Below the pieces are notes generated by a model that saw nothing but the letters and a program-made list of their open reading frames with translations, did not search any database and was not told the DNA's origin. This document shows positions 8,793-17,145 of a stretch of DNA of 31,028 nt, one piece after another. Source of the stretch: JBFFXF01 sp041569895. GTDB taxonomy: Bacteria > Planctomycetota > UBA8108 > JACQVS01. Numbering within the stretch: the stretch's first letter is position 1; every line of letters begins with the position of its first letter. Both the position numbers and the translations under genes were made by a program. Location: NCBI GenBank assembly GCA_041569895.1, contig JBFFXF010000060.1, positions 1 through 31,028 of the forward strand. The letters run 5' to 3'.

Positions 8793-11700
8793 TCACTCCG
8801 CGCAGCCGCCGGTGGCGCACTCGCCGAGCGCGTCGTCGGGGGTCGGATCGGGACCGCACGTCACCCCGGGCGCCGCGGGCGGGCGAGACCCGAGGAAGAG
8901 GAAGTTGAGGATGACGGTGGCGTCGTTGATCCGCAGCGAGCCATCGTCGTCCGCGTCCGCGGCATCGGCGCACGCCGGGTCGTCGCCCCCGATGAAGAGG
9001 AAGTTGAGGAGCTTGACGGCGTCGCTCAGGTTGACGTCGCCCTCGCCGCCGACGTCGCCGCGACGGAACGCCGGCGGCGGTGGTGGCGGTGGTGGCGGCG
9101 GTGGCGGCGGCGGCGCGTCGCAGTCGAGCGAGCCCGGCGTCACCGCCGGCACGAGTGTCGCCGTGAACGAGAGGTCCGAGCTGTCGACCGCCGCGTTGTG
9201 CACGCTGGCGGCGAGGACGTTGACGCCGGCGACGACGCGGTCCACCGGGATCGAAATCGTGGTCGCGGTCGGCTCGATCGACGCGCTGGCCGCCGTCGTG
9301 CGTCCAGCGACACCGGCCGGCATGTTGGCGCGACCGATCTCGACGCCGTTCAGATAGAGGACGACGCCATCGTCGTGGATCACGGTCAGCCGGTAGGCTT
9401 CGAAGGACGACGGGTCGGCGACCTCGAACGTCTTGCGCAGGAAGACCGCGAGGTACGCGCCCTGCATGTCGTCGAGCTGCGTCAGGTCATCGCCATCGCC
9501 GTAGCCGATTCCGGTGGCGCCCTCCTCCCACGCGGAGTCATCGAATCCGGGCTGGTTCCACTCGAGCGGCACGGGCGCCGCGCCGCGCAGGAAACGCCAC
9601 GTCTCGCCGTCCTCGATCAGCTGGAAGCCTCCGATCAGCTCGGGGATGAACGAGAGATCGCTCGAGTCGACGTCCGCGTTGTGGACCTCGGCCGCGAGCA
9701 CGTTGACACCGGCGCGCAGCAGGTCGCGGGGCAGCCGGAACTCCTCGAAGCCGCCCGCCTCGCGTGACGACGCGGGAGTGGTGCGGCCGACCGGCGAGCC
9801 GGGCGCGCCGAGGCTCGCCGACCGCGCCACCTCCTGCCCGTTGAGGTACGCGATGAAGCCGTCGTCGTAGTCGACGCGCAGGCGCAGACCGCCGATCGCG
9901 CCGGGCTCGGCGATGTCGAGCTCGCGCCTGAGGTAGAGCGTCAGGAAGCTGCCGCGCATGTCGCCGATCACCGTCGCGTCGTCGGAGTCACCGTACCCGA
10001 TTCCCGTCGGCCCGCGGAGCCAGCTTGCGTCGGGCGTGAAACCGACCGTGTTCCAGCCGGCGGGAGGATTGACGCGTCCCTTGAAGTACTGCCACGAGTC
10101 GCCGATCTCGACGAGCGTCTCCTCCGGGGTGATCGCGAACTCGACGAGGAGCCTCGGCGGCTCCGCGCCCTCGGCCGAGTAGAAGTCCCAGCCATCGTCG
10201 CCGCGTGGCAGAAAGACCCAGCCGAAGTTGGCGCACGGCTCGGCGGACCACGCCTCGAGGCTCGAGGTGACGTCGACGCGCACCGTGCCGTCCACTCCCA
10301 GCACCACGGCCTCGAGCGGGATGATCGCCTCGCGACCGGCCTGGACGCCGTCGCCCCCGAAGACGTTCCACGAGCTGCGCTCGTCCCACTCCTCCTCCAT
10401 GCGGTAGATCGCCGCGCCGTCGCCTGGATTCGTCGTCTCGAGCTCGAGCCACGCCGAGGTGATGGCCGCGCCCGGGGGGATCTGGCCGTCCTCGTCGCCG
10501 AAGATCTCCTCGAAGCGCAGCAGCGACTGGGCGGCGAGCCCCGAGCCGCTCGGGTCGTCGCCGTCGACGTTGATCTCGGCGGCGCGTGGATTCGTCGTCG
10601 CGGGCTCGCTCTCCTGGAGGAACGTGTCGACCGTGCCGGTATAGCCGCCGACTCGCTGCTGGAAGACGAGCAGCCGGCGGTTGCCCGCATCGACGGAGAC
10701 GTCGAGCTCGACCGCGTCGGACCGGAGCAGCTCGCCGTCGAAGGCGGAGAGCACGAGCGTGTACGTGCCGGAGACCGGGAACGTCACCGTGGTCTCGAGC
10801 TCCGTCGAATCCTCGAAGCGCACCGGGGCCGGACCGCCGATCTGGCGCCACGTCGTCACCAGCGGCCCGCCGGGCGCGCCGTCATCCGAGGCGGTGCCGA
10901 CCAGTCGCGCCGTCGTGCCGGCGAGGAGGAGCCTCCTGTCGGGCCCAGCGCTGACCACGGGACGCTCGTTGTCGGCATCGATCGAAGGGTACGCGTACCG
11001 CGTGCACCTGACGTCGGTGGCGTTCGGGTTGTTGCAGCAGTTCGCGAACATCAGCGCCCGCGAGTCCTCGACGTGATTGAACCCGAGCCCGTGGCCGACC
11101 TCGTGCGCGACGAGGCGCCGGTAGTTCTCGTCACCGAGGCAGCCGATTCCGTTGTTGAGGACGGCGATCCAGCCGTTGATCGTCAGCCAGGTGGCGCCGT
11201 CGAAACGGTGCGTCGAGCCGGGAACCAGCGGGCCGCCGAAACCGAGCACGCCCGAGCAGCCCTGCAGGTCGCCGATGTCGGAGCACGGATCGCTGAAGAG
11301 GATGGTGTTCGGGAGCGCGTCCTGACCCCCGCTGCACGACGGCGTGGCGCCGTTGCGCGGGGCGAGCTCGAGGTTGAGGCTCGTGCCCGTGATGCCGTGC
11401 CACTTCTCGAGCGCGTCGTTGACGAGCGCGAGGCCGCCACCGGCGATCGAGGGGTCGCCCATCGAATCCGCGAGGATGGTCGCGGTGCCGGCGGAATCGA
11501 ACGTGCGCCACCGGAAGTTGCGCCCGCTGTCCTCGAAGAACGCGCAGCCCGCCGGCACGGCCGCTCCGCCGCCTCCGAGATCGGTCGCCTCGTCGACCAG
11601 CATCGACGGGTCCGCGTGGACTCGCGATGCGTCCCACGCCGCGGCCCCGCGGGCGACCTCGGAGAGGTGCGCCAGGAGGTCGCCCGTGACGCAGGGCATG

Positions 11701-12257
11701 ACGGGCTCGACGGCCTCCCCGTCGGGCCGCGGCATGACGAGCATGTCGCCGCCCGATGCGAGCGGAACGAGGACGGAGACCCCGCCGGCGCCCGCGGACT
11801 CGCGCAGCACGCCGTACGAGAGCATGGCGGGCATCCAGCGGCCGTCCTCGCGCTCGAGCAGGAAGAGCAGGTACGCCTCGCCCGGGCGGAACTCGGGCGC
11901 GCCGGAGACCAGCCACGCCATGCCGTCGATCTCGCCTCCCGGGCAGTGCACGCTGATCGTGTCACCGATCCACGGCGCGCCGGCCACGGCGACCTCGACG
12001 TCGAACTCGGTGTCGGTGAAGAGGAGGCTGCCGCGCGAGTGGCACCCGGAGCCGAGGGCGCGCGCGAGCACCACGGCGTCACTCTGCCGGGCCAGCTCGC
12101 CGAGATGACGCGGAGCGACGATGCTCGTCGCCTCGACACGCAGCGTCAGTCCGACAAGCACGGCGCTGACCGCCGCGACGAGCTTCCAGCTCGCGCCTCT
12201 TCTCGTCCTCGTCCTCGTCCTCGACTCGGGGCAACGCGATCGACACATCGCCATCAT
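8793..12257 (-). CDS. Secreted multidomain zinc metalloprotease with C-terminal dockerin-like repeats
   Basis: The start is the ATG at 12257, preceded by GAGGGA; a longer frame from 12368 is rejected because a TATACT -10 element lies at 12353-12358. The 1154-residue protein has a signal peptide with an RTRTRT tract before the hydrophobic core. A metzincin-type zinc site HEVGHGLGFNH spans residues 385-395 with a possible Met-turn at Met403. Next come a PKD-like domain (about 440-520), a DNRLRE-like domain with LLRFEEIFG (about 550-710) and two related beta-sandwich repeats (about 716-873 and 880-1036) sharing GIGYGD, YLNG and NVLAAxVHN. A run of 14 prolines leads to paired dockerin-like calcium motifs (GDVNLSDAVKLLNFLFIGG; RINDATVILNFLFLG). 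It probably cleaves extracellular protein and may be anchored by its dockerin-like tail. It is divergent from the NHL gene. Confidence 0.88.
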   Translation of the reverse strand: MMAMCRSRCPESRTRTRTRRGASWKLVAAVSAVLVGLTLRVEATSIVAPRHLGELARQSDAVVLARALGSGCHSRGSLLFTDTEFDVEVAVAGAPWIGDTISVHCPGGEIDGMAWLVSGAPEFRPGEAYLLFLLEREDGRWMPAMLSYGVLRESAGAGGVSVLVPLASGGDMLVMPRPDGEAVEPVMPCVTGDLLAHLSEVARGAAAWDASRVHADPSMLVDEATDLGGGGAAVPAGCAFFEDSGRNFRWRTFDSAGTATILADSMGDPSIAGGGLALVNDALEKWHGITGTSLNLELAPRNGATPSCSGGQDALPNTILFSDPCSDIGDLQGCSGVLGFGGPLVPGSTHRFDGATWLTINGWIAVLNNGIGCLGDENYRRLVAHEVGHGLGFNHVEDSRALMFANCCNNPNATDVRCTRYAYPSIDADNERPVVSAGPDRRLLLAGTTARLVGTASDDGAPGGPLVTTWRQIGGPAPVRFEDSTELETTVTFPVSGTYTLVLSAFDGELLRSDAVELDVSVDAGNRRLLVFQQRVGGYTGTVDTFLQESEPATTNPRAAEINVDGDDPSGSGLAAQSLLRFEEIFGDEDGQIPPGAAITSAWLELETTNPGDGAAIYRMEEEWDERSSWNVFGGDGVQAGREAIIPLEAVVLGVDGTVRVDVTSSLEAWSAEPCANFGWVFLPRGDDGWDFYSAEGAEPPRLLVEFAITPEETLVEIGDSWQYFKGRVNPPAGWNTVGFTPDASWLRGPTGIGYGDSDDATVIGDMRGSFLTLYLRRELDIAEPGAIGGLRLRVDYDDGFIAYLNGQEVARSASLGAPGSPVGRTTPASSREAGGFEEFRLPRDLLRAGVNVLAAEVHNADVDSSDLSFIPELIGGFQLIEDGETWRFLRGAAPVPLEWNQPGFDDSAWEEGATGIGYGDGDDLTQLDDMQGAYLAVFLRKTFEVADPSSFEAYRLTVIHDDGVVLYLNGVEIGRANMPAGVAGRTTAASASIEPTATTISIPVDRVVAGVNVLAASVHNAAVDSSDLSFTATLVPAVTPGSLDCDAPPPPPPPPPPPPPPAFRRGDVGGEGDVNLSDAVKLLNFLFIGGDDPACADAADADDDGSLRINDATVILNFLFLGSRPPAAPGVTCGPDPTPDDALGECATGGCAE
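12205..12222. repeat. GTCCTC hexamer x3 inside the metalloprotease signal region
   Basis: Three perfect GTCCTC units encode alternating Arg-Thr on the minus strand in the n-region of the signal peptide. The same unit forms the array at 15127-15168. Confidence 0.8.
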
Positions 12258-12352
12258 TCCCTCGTGCTCTCGCGGATCGACGGGGCGACTCTCCTCGCCC
12301 CACGCCTCCCCTCCCTCACACCAACGGAAACCCGCGCCCGCGAGTTCCGGAG

Positions 12353-12358
12353 AGTATA
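12353..12358 (-). promoter_or_regulatory. -10 element of the metalloprotease gene
   Basis: The minus strand reads TATACT, a near-perfect sigma-70 -10 hexamer, about 96 bases upstream of the chosen ATG. No convincing -35 hexamer is seen at 16-18 bases (the DNA there is TGGCGG/CTGGCG). Confidence 0.4.
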
Positions 12359-12386
12359 GCAGTCGCATCGGCGCCCCGCCAGAACG

Positions 12387-12396
12387 GTGAATTCAC
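12387..12396. promoter_or_regulatory. GTGAATTCAC palindrome in the divergent intergenic region
   Basis: A perfect 10-bp palindrome lies between the divergent metalloprotease and NHL genes, close to the proposed -10 of the former. It could bind a dimeric regulator; only the symmetry and position support this. Confidence 0.3.
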
Positions 12397-12479
12397 TTCA
12401 CAGGGCCTCGCGCGCCCCTCATCATCGACTCGGACTATCCCTCACGCATCCGCTCACAGTACGCGCACAGGAGCCCCCG

Positions 12480-13835
12480 ATGCGATCGATCTCGCTCCTT
12501 CCCGCGATCCTCGCCGCCGTCGCTCTGGTCGGGTCGCTTCTCGGCTCGTCGATGCGCGCCACCGCGCAGGAGAGGCTCTTTCGCCGCGTCGATGCGAACG
12601 CCGATGGCGCCGTCAATCTCTCCGACCCGGTCGCCATCCTCGCGTACCTCTTCCAGGGGGGCGACGCGCCGTCGTGCCTGCAGGCCGCGGACAGCGACGA
12701 CGATGGCGCCGTCAACCTCACCGACGCCGTCGTGGCGCTGAGCTTTCTCTTCCAGGGCGGGGCGCGCCCGCCAGCGCCGTTCAACGGCTGCGGGGAGGAC
12801 CGCACTCCGGACACGCTCGGGTGCGAATCGTACGCGCCGTGCACTGAATTCAGCCTCGTCGTCGGGCGCTACTCGACGCTGCGCACCATTGCCGGACGCG
12901 GATTCTCGCGCACCAACGACGTCAACGTGTGGGAGCCGCGCTTCGAGGGCGGACCGGCGATCGAGGCGGAGCTCTCGCGGCCGCACCACGCCATGCGCGA
13001 CGACGCGGGGAACCTCTACATCGCCGACAGGAACGCCCACGCCATCCGCAAGGTCGACGGCGACGGCATCATCACGACAGTCGCGGGCACCAACCGGCCC
13101 GGCGACGGCGACGATGCTCCCGGCCCCGGCACCGAGCGCGATTTGAGGATCCCGAACGGGCTCTACACGCTCGGCGACGGCACGGTGTACATCCTCGATC
13201 TCGGCAACTCGAAGGTGCGGCGCCTGGCGCCCGACGGCGTGCTCTCGACGCTCTTCGCCGTCGAGGGCGGCATCTCGACCGGTCGCGGACTGTGGGTGAG
13301 CGACGACGAGTCCCTCGCGTACGTCGCGTCGGGGAACGTCGTCAAGAAGTGGACGCCCGACGAGGGCGTCACCGATCTCGCCGACGGTTTCGTCTCGCTC
13401 GGCTCGCTGGCGGTGTCGCCCGACGGCGACCTCGTGGTCACGGACCGCGGCGGCGACCGTGTCTTCCGCGTCGGCGACGATGGATCGACGACGCCGATCG
13501 CCGGCGCGGGGCCGGGCGGCTCGGCGGGAATCGGCACCAGCGCGCCGGCGCTCGAGGTCGAGCTGGACGGCGTCCGCGCGATCGCCTTCGTCGACACCGG
13601 CGGGTACCTGCTGGGGACGCACGAGGGCAGCCAGCTCTGGTACGTCGACACCGGCGGCTTCGTGCACCTCTTCCTCGAGGGCCGCAACGACCACACCCAC
13701 GCCGGCGACGGCGAGCACTTCCGCACCCCCGGTCCGAAGATCAGCGAGGTGCGCGCCATCGCCCTCGACAGCAGGGGCAACGTGCTCATCACGGAGAACG
13801 ACTTCGGCTACGTGCGCGAGATCGCCCGCCGCTGA
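12480..13835 (+). CDS. Secreted NHL-repeat propeller protein with N-terminal dockerin-like module
   Basis: The ATG at 12480 follows AGGAG at seven-base spacing and begins a signal peptide (MRSISLLPAILAAVALVGSLLG). Directly after it come two dockerin-like calcium motifs (DANADGAVNLSDPVAILAYLFQGG and DSDDDGAVNLTDAVVALSFLFQGG, each quoted in part elsewhere by family). The rest, about residues 125-451, is an NHL-type beta-propeller with blades such as AMRDDAGNLYIADRNAHAIR, TTVAGTNRPGDGD and ALDSRGNVLITENDFGYVR. NHL propellers usually serve as binding scaffolds; no catalytic residue is apparent. Placing the dockerin-like module at the N-terminus is the reverse of the divergent neighbour, where it is C-terminal. 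The shared module suggests both belong to the same surface or secretion class. Confidence 0.85.
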   Translation: MRSISLLPAILAAVALVGSLLGSSMRATAQERLFRRVDANADGAVNLSDPVAILAYLFQGGDAPSCLQAADSDDDGAVNLTDAVVALSFLFQGGARPPAPFNGCGEDRTPDTLGCESYAPCTEFSLVVGRYSTLRTIAGRGFSRTNDVNVWEPRFEGGPAIEAELSRPHHAMRDDAGNLYIADRNAHAIRKVDGDGIITTVAGTNRPGDGDDAPGPGTERDLRIPNGLYTLGDGTVYILDLGNSKVRRLAPDGVLSTLFAVEGGISTGRGLWVSDDESLAYVASGNVVKKWTPDEGVTDLADGFVSLGSLAVSPDGDLVVTDRGGDRVFRVGDDGSTTPIAGAGPGGSAGIGTSAPALEVELDGVRAIAFVDTGGYLLGTHEGSQLWYVDTGGFVHLFLEGRNDHTHAGDGEHFRTPGPKISEVRAIALDSRGNVLITENDFGYVREIARR

Positions 13836-13842
13836 TATTTCC

Positions 13843-13908
13843 GTCCCCGTCCCCGTCCCCGTCCCCGTCCCCGTTCCCGTTCCCGGTCCCGTTCCCGGTC
13901 CCGTTCCC
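13843..13908. repeat. Hexamer array GTCCCC/GTTCCC/GGTCCC, 11 units
   Basis: Eight bases after the NHL stop codon: five GTCCCC units, then two GTTCCC and alternating GGTCCC and GTTCCC. The period is exactly six. Confidence 0.95.
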
Positions 13909-14037
13909 GTGACGCGTCCAGCGCAGCTCCGTCTTGATTCTCCCCCACCGCCCTGTCATTCTGTGGACCGGAGCGGCCGGACGCCGAGTAACGTTTCGCG
14001 CGCCGCACTTCCCGAGAGCCGAGTCACGGAGGGATCG

Positions 14038-15120
14038 ATGCCAGGCAAGTTCCGTTTCTCGTTCGGCCCCTGGAACATTCACGAGGGTGCGGACCCCTTC
14101 GGGCCGCCCGTGCGGGATTCCTTCAGCTTCGACGAGAAGCTCGCCTTTTACGGCAAGCTCGGCTTCGAGGGCGTGCAGTTCCATGACGACGACGCGGTGC
14201 CCGATCTCGATGACCTGTCGCATCGCGAGGTGATGCACCGCGCGCGCGAAGTGAAGAAGAAGCTCGATGACCACGGGCTGGTCGCCGAGTTCGTGGCGCC
14301 GAGGCTGTGGGAGGACGCGCGAACGATCGACGGCGGCTACACGTCGAACAACGCGCGCGAGCGCCGCTACGCGATCGATCGGTCGCTGCTGGCGGCCGAC
14401 ATCGGACGGGCTCTCGGTACCGACAAGATGGTCCTCTGGCTGGCGCGCGAGGGCACCTACATCCGCGAGGCCAAGAACCCGGTGCAGGCGATCGAGCGCA
14501 TCGTCGAGGCCATCAACCAGATCCTCGCGCACGACAAGCGCATCAAGATCCTCATCGAGCCGAAGCCGAACGAGCCGATGGACCAGTCGTACGTGCCGAC
14601 CATCGGCGCGGCCGTGGCGACCGGATACCTCACCGACGACCCGAAGCGAGTCGGCGCGCTGCTCGAGTCGGCGCACGCCATCCTCGCCGGGCTCGATCCC
14701 GCCGACGAGATGGCCTTCGCGCTGGCGCACGGCAAGCTGTGGAGCGTCCACCTGAACGACCAGAACGGGCTCAAGTACGACCAGGACAAGTCATTCGGGT
14801 CCGCGAACCTGCGCTCGGCCTTCAACCAGGTGCGCGTCCTCGACGACAGCGGCTACGGCCGCAAGGGCGAGTTCGTCGGTCTCGACGTCAAGGCGATGCG
14901 AACCCAGAAGCGCGACGCCTCGTTCAAGCACCTGCAGAACAGCATCGAGATCTTCCACCATCTCCTCGAAAAGGTGCGCACCCTCGACCGCAAGGCCGAG
15001 AAGCAGCTCGTCCAGGCCCGCGACTACGAGGGCCTCGACGCGCACATCCTGAGACATCTCCTCGGCACCTCGAGCCGACCGAGCCGAGCGCGACGAAAGA
15101 CGGCGACAAGTCGGCGTTGA
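14038..15120 (+). CDS. Xylose isomerase-like TIM-barrel enzyme
   Basis: The ATG at 14038 follows GGAGGG. The 360-residue protein aligns with short class xylose isomerases: RFSFGPWNIHEGADPFGPP near the N-terminus, FHDDD (catalytic His49), LIEPKPNEP (Glu174, Lys176), LLESAH (Glu210, His213), QNGLKYDQD (Asp248, Asp250) and GLDVK (Asp283). These correspond to the His54, Glu181, Lys183, Glu217, His220, Asp255, Asp257 and Asp287 set of the characterised enzymes. The metal ligand equivalent to Asp245 is replaced by His238 (LWSVHLNDQ against the usual LFHIDLNGQ), so metal preference or substrate may differ. No signal peptide is visible, so it acts in the cytoplasm on an aldose/ketose pair. Hexamer arrays flank the gene. 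A TTGATT at 13934 could be a -35 but its -10 is poor. Named xylose isomerase by family only. Confidence 0.85.
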   Translation: MPGKFRFSFGPWNIHEGADPFGPPVRDSFSFDEKLAFYGKLGFEGVQFHDDDAVPDLDDLSHREVMHRAREVKKKLDDHGLVAEFVAPRLWEDARTIDGGYTSNNARERRYAIDRSLLAADIGRALGTDKMVLWLAREGTYIREAKNPVQAIERIVEAINQILAHDKRIKILIEPKPNEPMDQSYVPTIGAAVATGYLTDDPKRVGALLESAHAILAGLDPADEMAFALAHGKLWSVHLNDQNGLKYDQDKSFGSANLRSAFNQVRVLDDSGYGRKGEFVGLDVKAMRTQKRDASFKHLQNSIEIFHHLLEKVRTLDRKAEKQLVQARDYEGLDAHILRHLLGTSSRPSRARRKTATSRR

Positions 15121-15126
15121 GACTTC

Positions 15127-15168
15127 GTCCTCGTCCTCGTCCTCGACCTCGTCCTCGACCTCGTCCTC
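15127..15168. repeat. Hexamer array GTCCTC/GACCTC, 7 units
   Basis: Begins six bases after the stop of the isomerase gene: GTCCTC x3, GACCTC, GTCCTC, GACCTC, GTCCTC. Confidence 0.95.
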
Positions 15169-15182
15169 GAAGCAGATCGACA

Positions 15183-15305
15183 GACGTCTGTCTCGGACCT
15201 CCGTCTCCGACATCGGAATCGGTCATCGGTCTCGGAATCGGGGTCGGAGTCGGGGTCGGGATCGGTATCGGACGTCTGTCTCGGTGTCGGACTCGGTCTC
15301 GGACT
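15183..15305. repeat. Degenerate hexamer tract with TCGG core and two GACGTCTGTCTCGG copies
   Basis: The motif NTCGGN recurs about 14 times at six-base spacing between 15213 and 15305. GACGTCTGTCTCGG occurs at 15183-15196 and 15271-15284, 88 bases apart, and CAGACGTCTG at 15181-15190 is a perfect palindrome. No gene is seen between 15121 and 15538; this stretch is repeats plus the promoter at its 3' end. Confidence 0.85.
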
Positions 15306-15355
15306 CCGACCGCTCGGTCCCCACGTCGGACACGAGGATGACGTCGACGGCTTTC

Positions 15356-15415
15356 GGGCACGGGCACGGGCACGGGAACGGGCACGGGAACGGGTACGGG
15401 TACGGGTACGGGTAC
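15356..15415. repeat. Hexamer array GGG(C/A/T)AC, 10 units
   Basis: Three GGGCAC, then GGGAAC, GGGCAC, GGGAAC and four GGGTAC. Read on the minus strand it is the same GTNCCC family as the arrays at 13843 and 30835. It is entered through CTTTCGGGCACGGG (15351-15364), which also flanks the 28635 array. Confidence 0.95.
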
Positions 15416-15447
15416 GACCACGGGAAAGATTCCCCGGCGCCCCGGTC

Positions 15448-15477
15448 TTGTGAGCGCCCGCGCGTCTCCCGTACAAT
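15448..15477 (+). promoter_or_regulatory. Sigma-70-type promoter for the DUF1080-ThuA gene
   Basis: TTGTGA (15448-15453) and TACAAT (15472-15477) are separated by 18 bases and lie about 60 bases before the ATG at 15539. Confidence 0.5.
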
Positions 15478-15538
15478 CTAGGCGATTCGTCTCGTCGCGT
15501 TGTTTCACGGGTCTTCACCAGCACGGCTGGAGCACAGC

Positions 15539-17137
15539 ATGGAATCACCATCGATCTCTCGGCGGACATCCACACTCGTCGCTGCTCTCCTCGCGTTCGT
15601 CAGCATGTCGGCGGGCGCGGCGAGGCTTTCGGCGGACGACGGGTTCAAGGCGATCTTCAACGGGCGCGATCTCTCGAGCTGGGATGGTGACCCGAAGTTC
15701 TGGCGTGTCGAGGAGGGGGCGATCACGGGGCAGACCACGCCGGAGAACCCCACCAGGGGGAACACGTTCATCATCTGGCGCGGCGGCGAGCTCGACGACT
15801 TCGAGCTGCGCTTCGAGTACCGCATCATCGGCGGCAACAGCGGCGTGCAGTATCGCAGCTTCACCAACGAGGAGGAGTGGGGCAAGTGGGTCGTCGGCGG
15901 CTATCAGGCCGACATCGACTCCGGCGACCGGTACTCCGGCATCTGCTACGGCGAACGTTTCCGCGGCATCCTCGCCGGGCGCGGCCAATCGACGGTGATC
16001 CAGGACAACCACAAGCCGAAGGTGGTGGGCAGCGTCGGCGATTCGGCGGAGCTGCAGTCGCACATCAAGAAAGAAGACTGGAACGACTACCGCGTCGTGG
16101 CGCGGGGCTACCACTCGATGCACTGGATCAACGACCGCCTGATGGCCGACGTCATCGACGAGGACAAGGAGATGCGACGGCGCTCGGGCATCCTCGCCTT
16201 CCAGCTCCACGCCGGCCCGCCGATGAAGGTGCAGTTCCGCAACATCCGGCTGAAGCGCCTGCCGATGAACGACGTCAAGAAGGTCGTCCTGGTGGCGGGC
16301 GCCCGCAGCCACGGCTACGGCGCGCACGAGCACAACGCCGGCCAGCTCCTCCTGAAGAAATCGCTCGATGAGGGACACCCCGGGATCCACGCGGCCGTCT
16401 ACCGCGACGGCTGGCCGTATCCGCTCGACGGCGGCCGGCGCGAGTCGAAGGTCTCCGATCCGACCGCGTTCGACAACGCCGACGCCATCGTCCTCTACAT
16501 GGACGGCGGCGGCGGCCATCCGGTGAACTGGGACCTCGATTCCATCGACCGCCTGATGAAGAAGGGCGTCGGCCTCGCCTGCATCCACTATGGGGTCGAG
16601 GTGCCGAAGGGACGCCCGGGCGACTTCTTCCTCGACTGGATCGGCGGCTACTTCGAGACCCACCGGTCGGTGAACCCGCACTGGACGATCAAGAATCCGG
16701 TGCTCGCGAAGAACCACCCGATCACCCGCGGCGTCAAGCCCTTCGAGATCAACGACGAGTGGTACTTCTTCATGCGCTTCCGCGACGGCATGAAGGGCGT
16801 CACGCCGATCCTCGGCGCGGTGGCGCCGCCCGAGACCATGAGTCGCCCGGACGGCGCGCACAGCGGCAACCCGCTGGTGCGCGAGAGCGTCAAGCGCGGT
16901 GACGTGCAGACGGTCGCCTGGGCCGCGACGCGGCCGGATGGAGGTCGCGGCTTCGGCTTCACAGGCGGTCACGTGCACTGGAACTGGGGGAACGACGACT
17001 TCCGCAAGCTCGTCCTCAACGCCATCGCGTGGGTCGCCGACGCGGAGGTCCCTGCGAACGGCGTCGAGTCGACGACGCCGACGCGCGAGGACCTCGAGGC
17101 GAACCAGGACTACCCGAAGAAGCGCGACAGGTCGTGA
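15539..17137 (+). CDS. DUF1080 (3-keto-glycoside hydrolase family) fused to ThuA-like domain, exported
   Basis: The ATG at 15539 follows GGAG at six bases and starts a signal peptide (MESPSISRR...AARLSADD), 532 residues in all. Residues 33-235 are a DUF1080 domain, with GFKAIFNGRDLSSWDGDPKF, WRVEEGAITGQT, and NSGVQYRSF. Members of this concanavalin-like family include hydrolases of 3-keto-disaccharides and 3-keto-glycosides. Residues 243-510 are ThuA-like (KKVVLVAGARSHGYGAHEHN, ADAIVLYMDGGGGHP, VGLACIHYGVE, GFTGGHVHWNWG), a glutamine-amidotransferase-like fold linked to trehalose and other sugar use. A Tat-exported isomerase/epimerase gene starts eight bases after the stop and is probably cotranscribed. 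Together they suggest extracytoplasmic processing of an oxidised glycoside, but the substrate is not readable from sequence. Confidence 0.9.
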   Translation: MESPSISRRTSTLVAALLAFVSMSAGAARLSADDGFKAIFNGRDLSSWDGDPKFWRVEEGAITGQTTPENPTRGNTFIIWRGGELDDFELRFEYRIIGGNSGVQYRSFTNEEEWGKWVVGGYQADIDSGDRYSGICYGERFRGILAGRGQSTVIQDNHKPKVVGSVGDSAELQSHIKKEDWNDYRVVARGYHSMHWINDRLMADVIDEDKEMRRRSGILAFQLHAGPPMKVQFRNIRLKRLPMNDVKKVVLVAGARSHGYGAHEHNAGQLLLKKSLDEGHPGIHAAVYRDGWPYPLDGGRRESKVSDPTAFDNADAIVLYMDGGGGHPVNWDLDSIDRLMKKGVGLACIHYGVEVPKGRPGDFFLDWIGGYFETHRSVNPHWTIKNPVLAKNHPITRGVKPFEINDEWYFFMRFRDGMKGVTPILGAVAPPETMSRPDGAHSGNPLVRESVKRGDVQTVAWAATRPDGGRGFGFTGGHVHWNWGNDDFRKLVLNAIAWVADAEVPANGVESTTPTREDLEANQDYPKKRDRS

Positions 17138-17145
17138 GGTCCGCC

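Noticed and set aside
12258..12368. N-terminal extension of the metalloprotease to the ATG at 12368
   Set aside because: It would lie upstream of the TATACT -10 and has no signal-peptide character; the ATG at 12257 has GAGGGA before it and a signal peptide after it.
13843..13908. CRISPR array
   Set aside because: Units are six bases and contiguous, with no spacers and no cas genes nearby.
15024..15575. Acidic or basic dipeptide-repeat proteins (DPDPDSDPDSE, RTRTRTRS) around the 15.1-15.5 kb gap
   Set aside because: They are translations of hexamer arrays in arbitrary frames, with no ribosome-binding site or family match.
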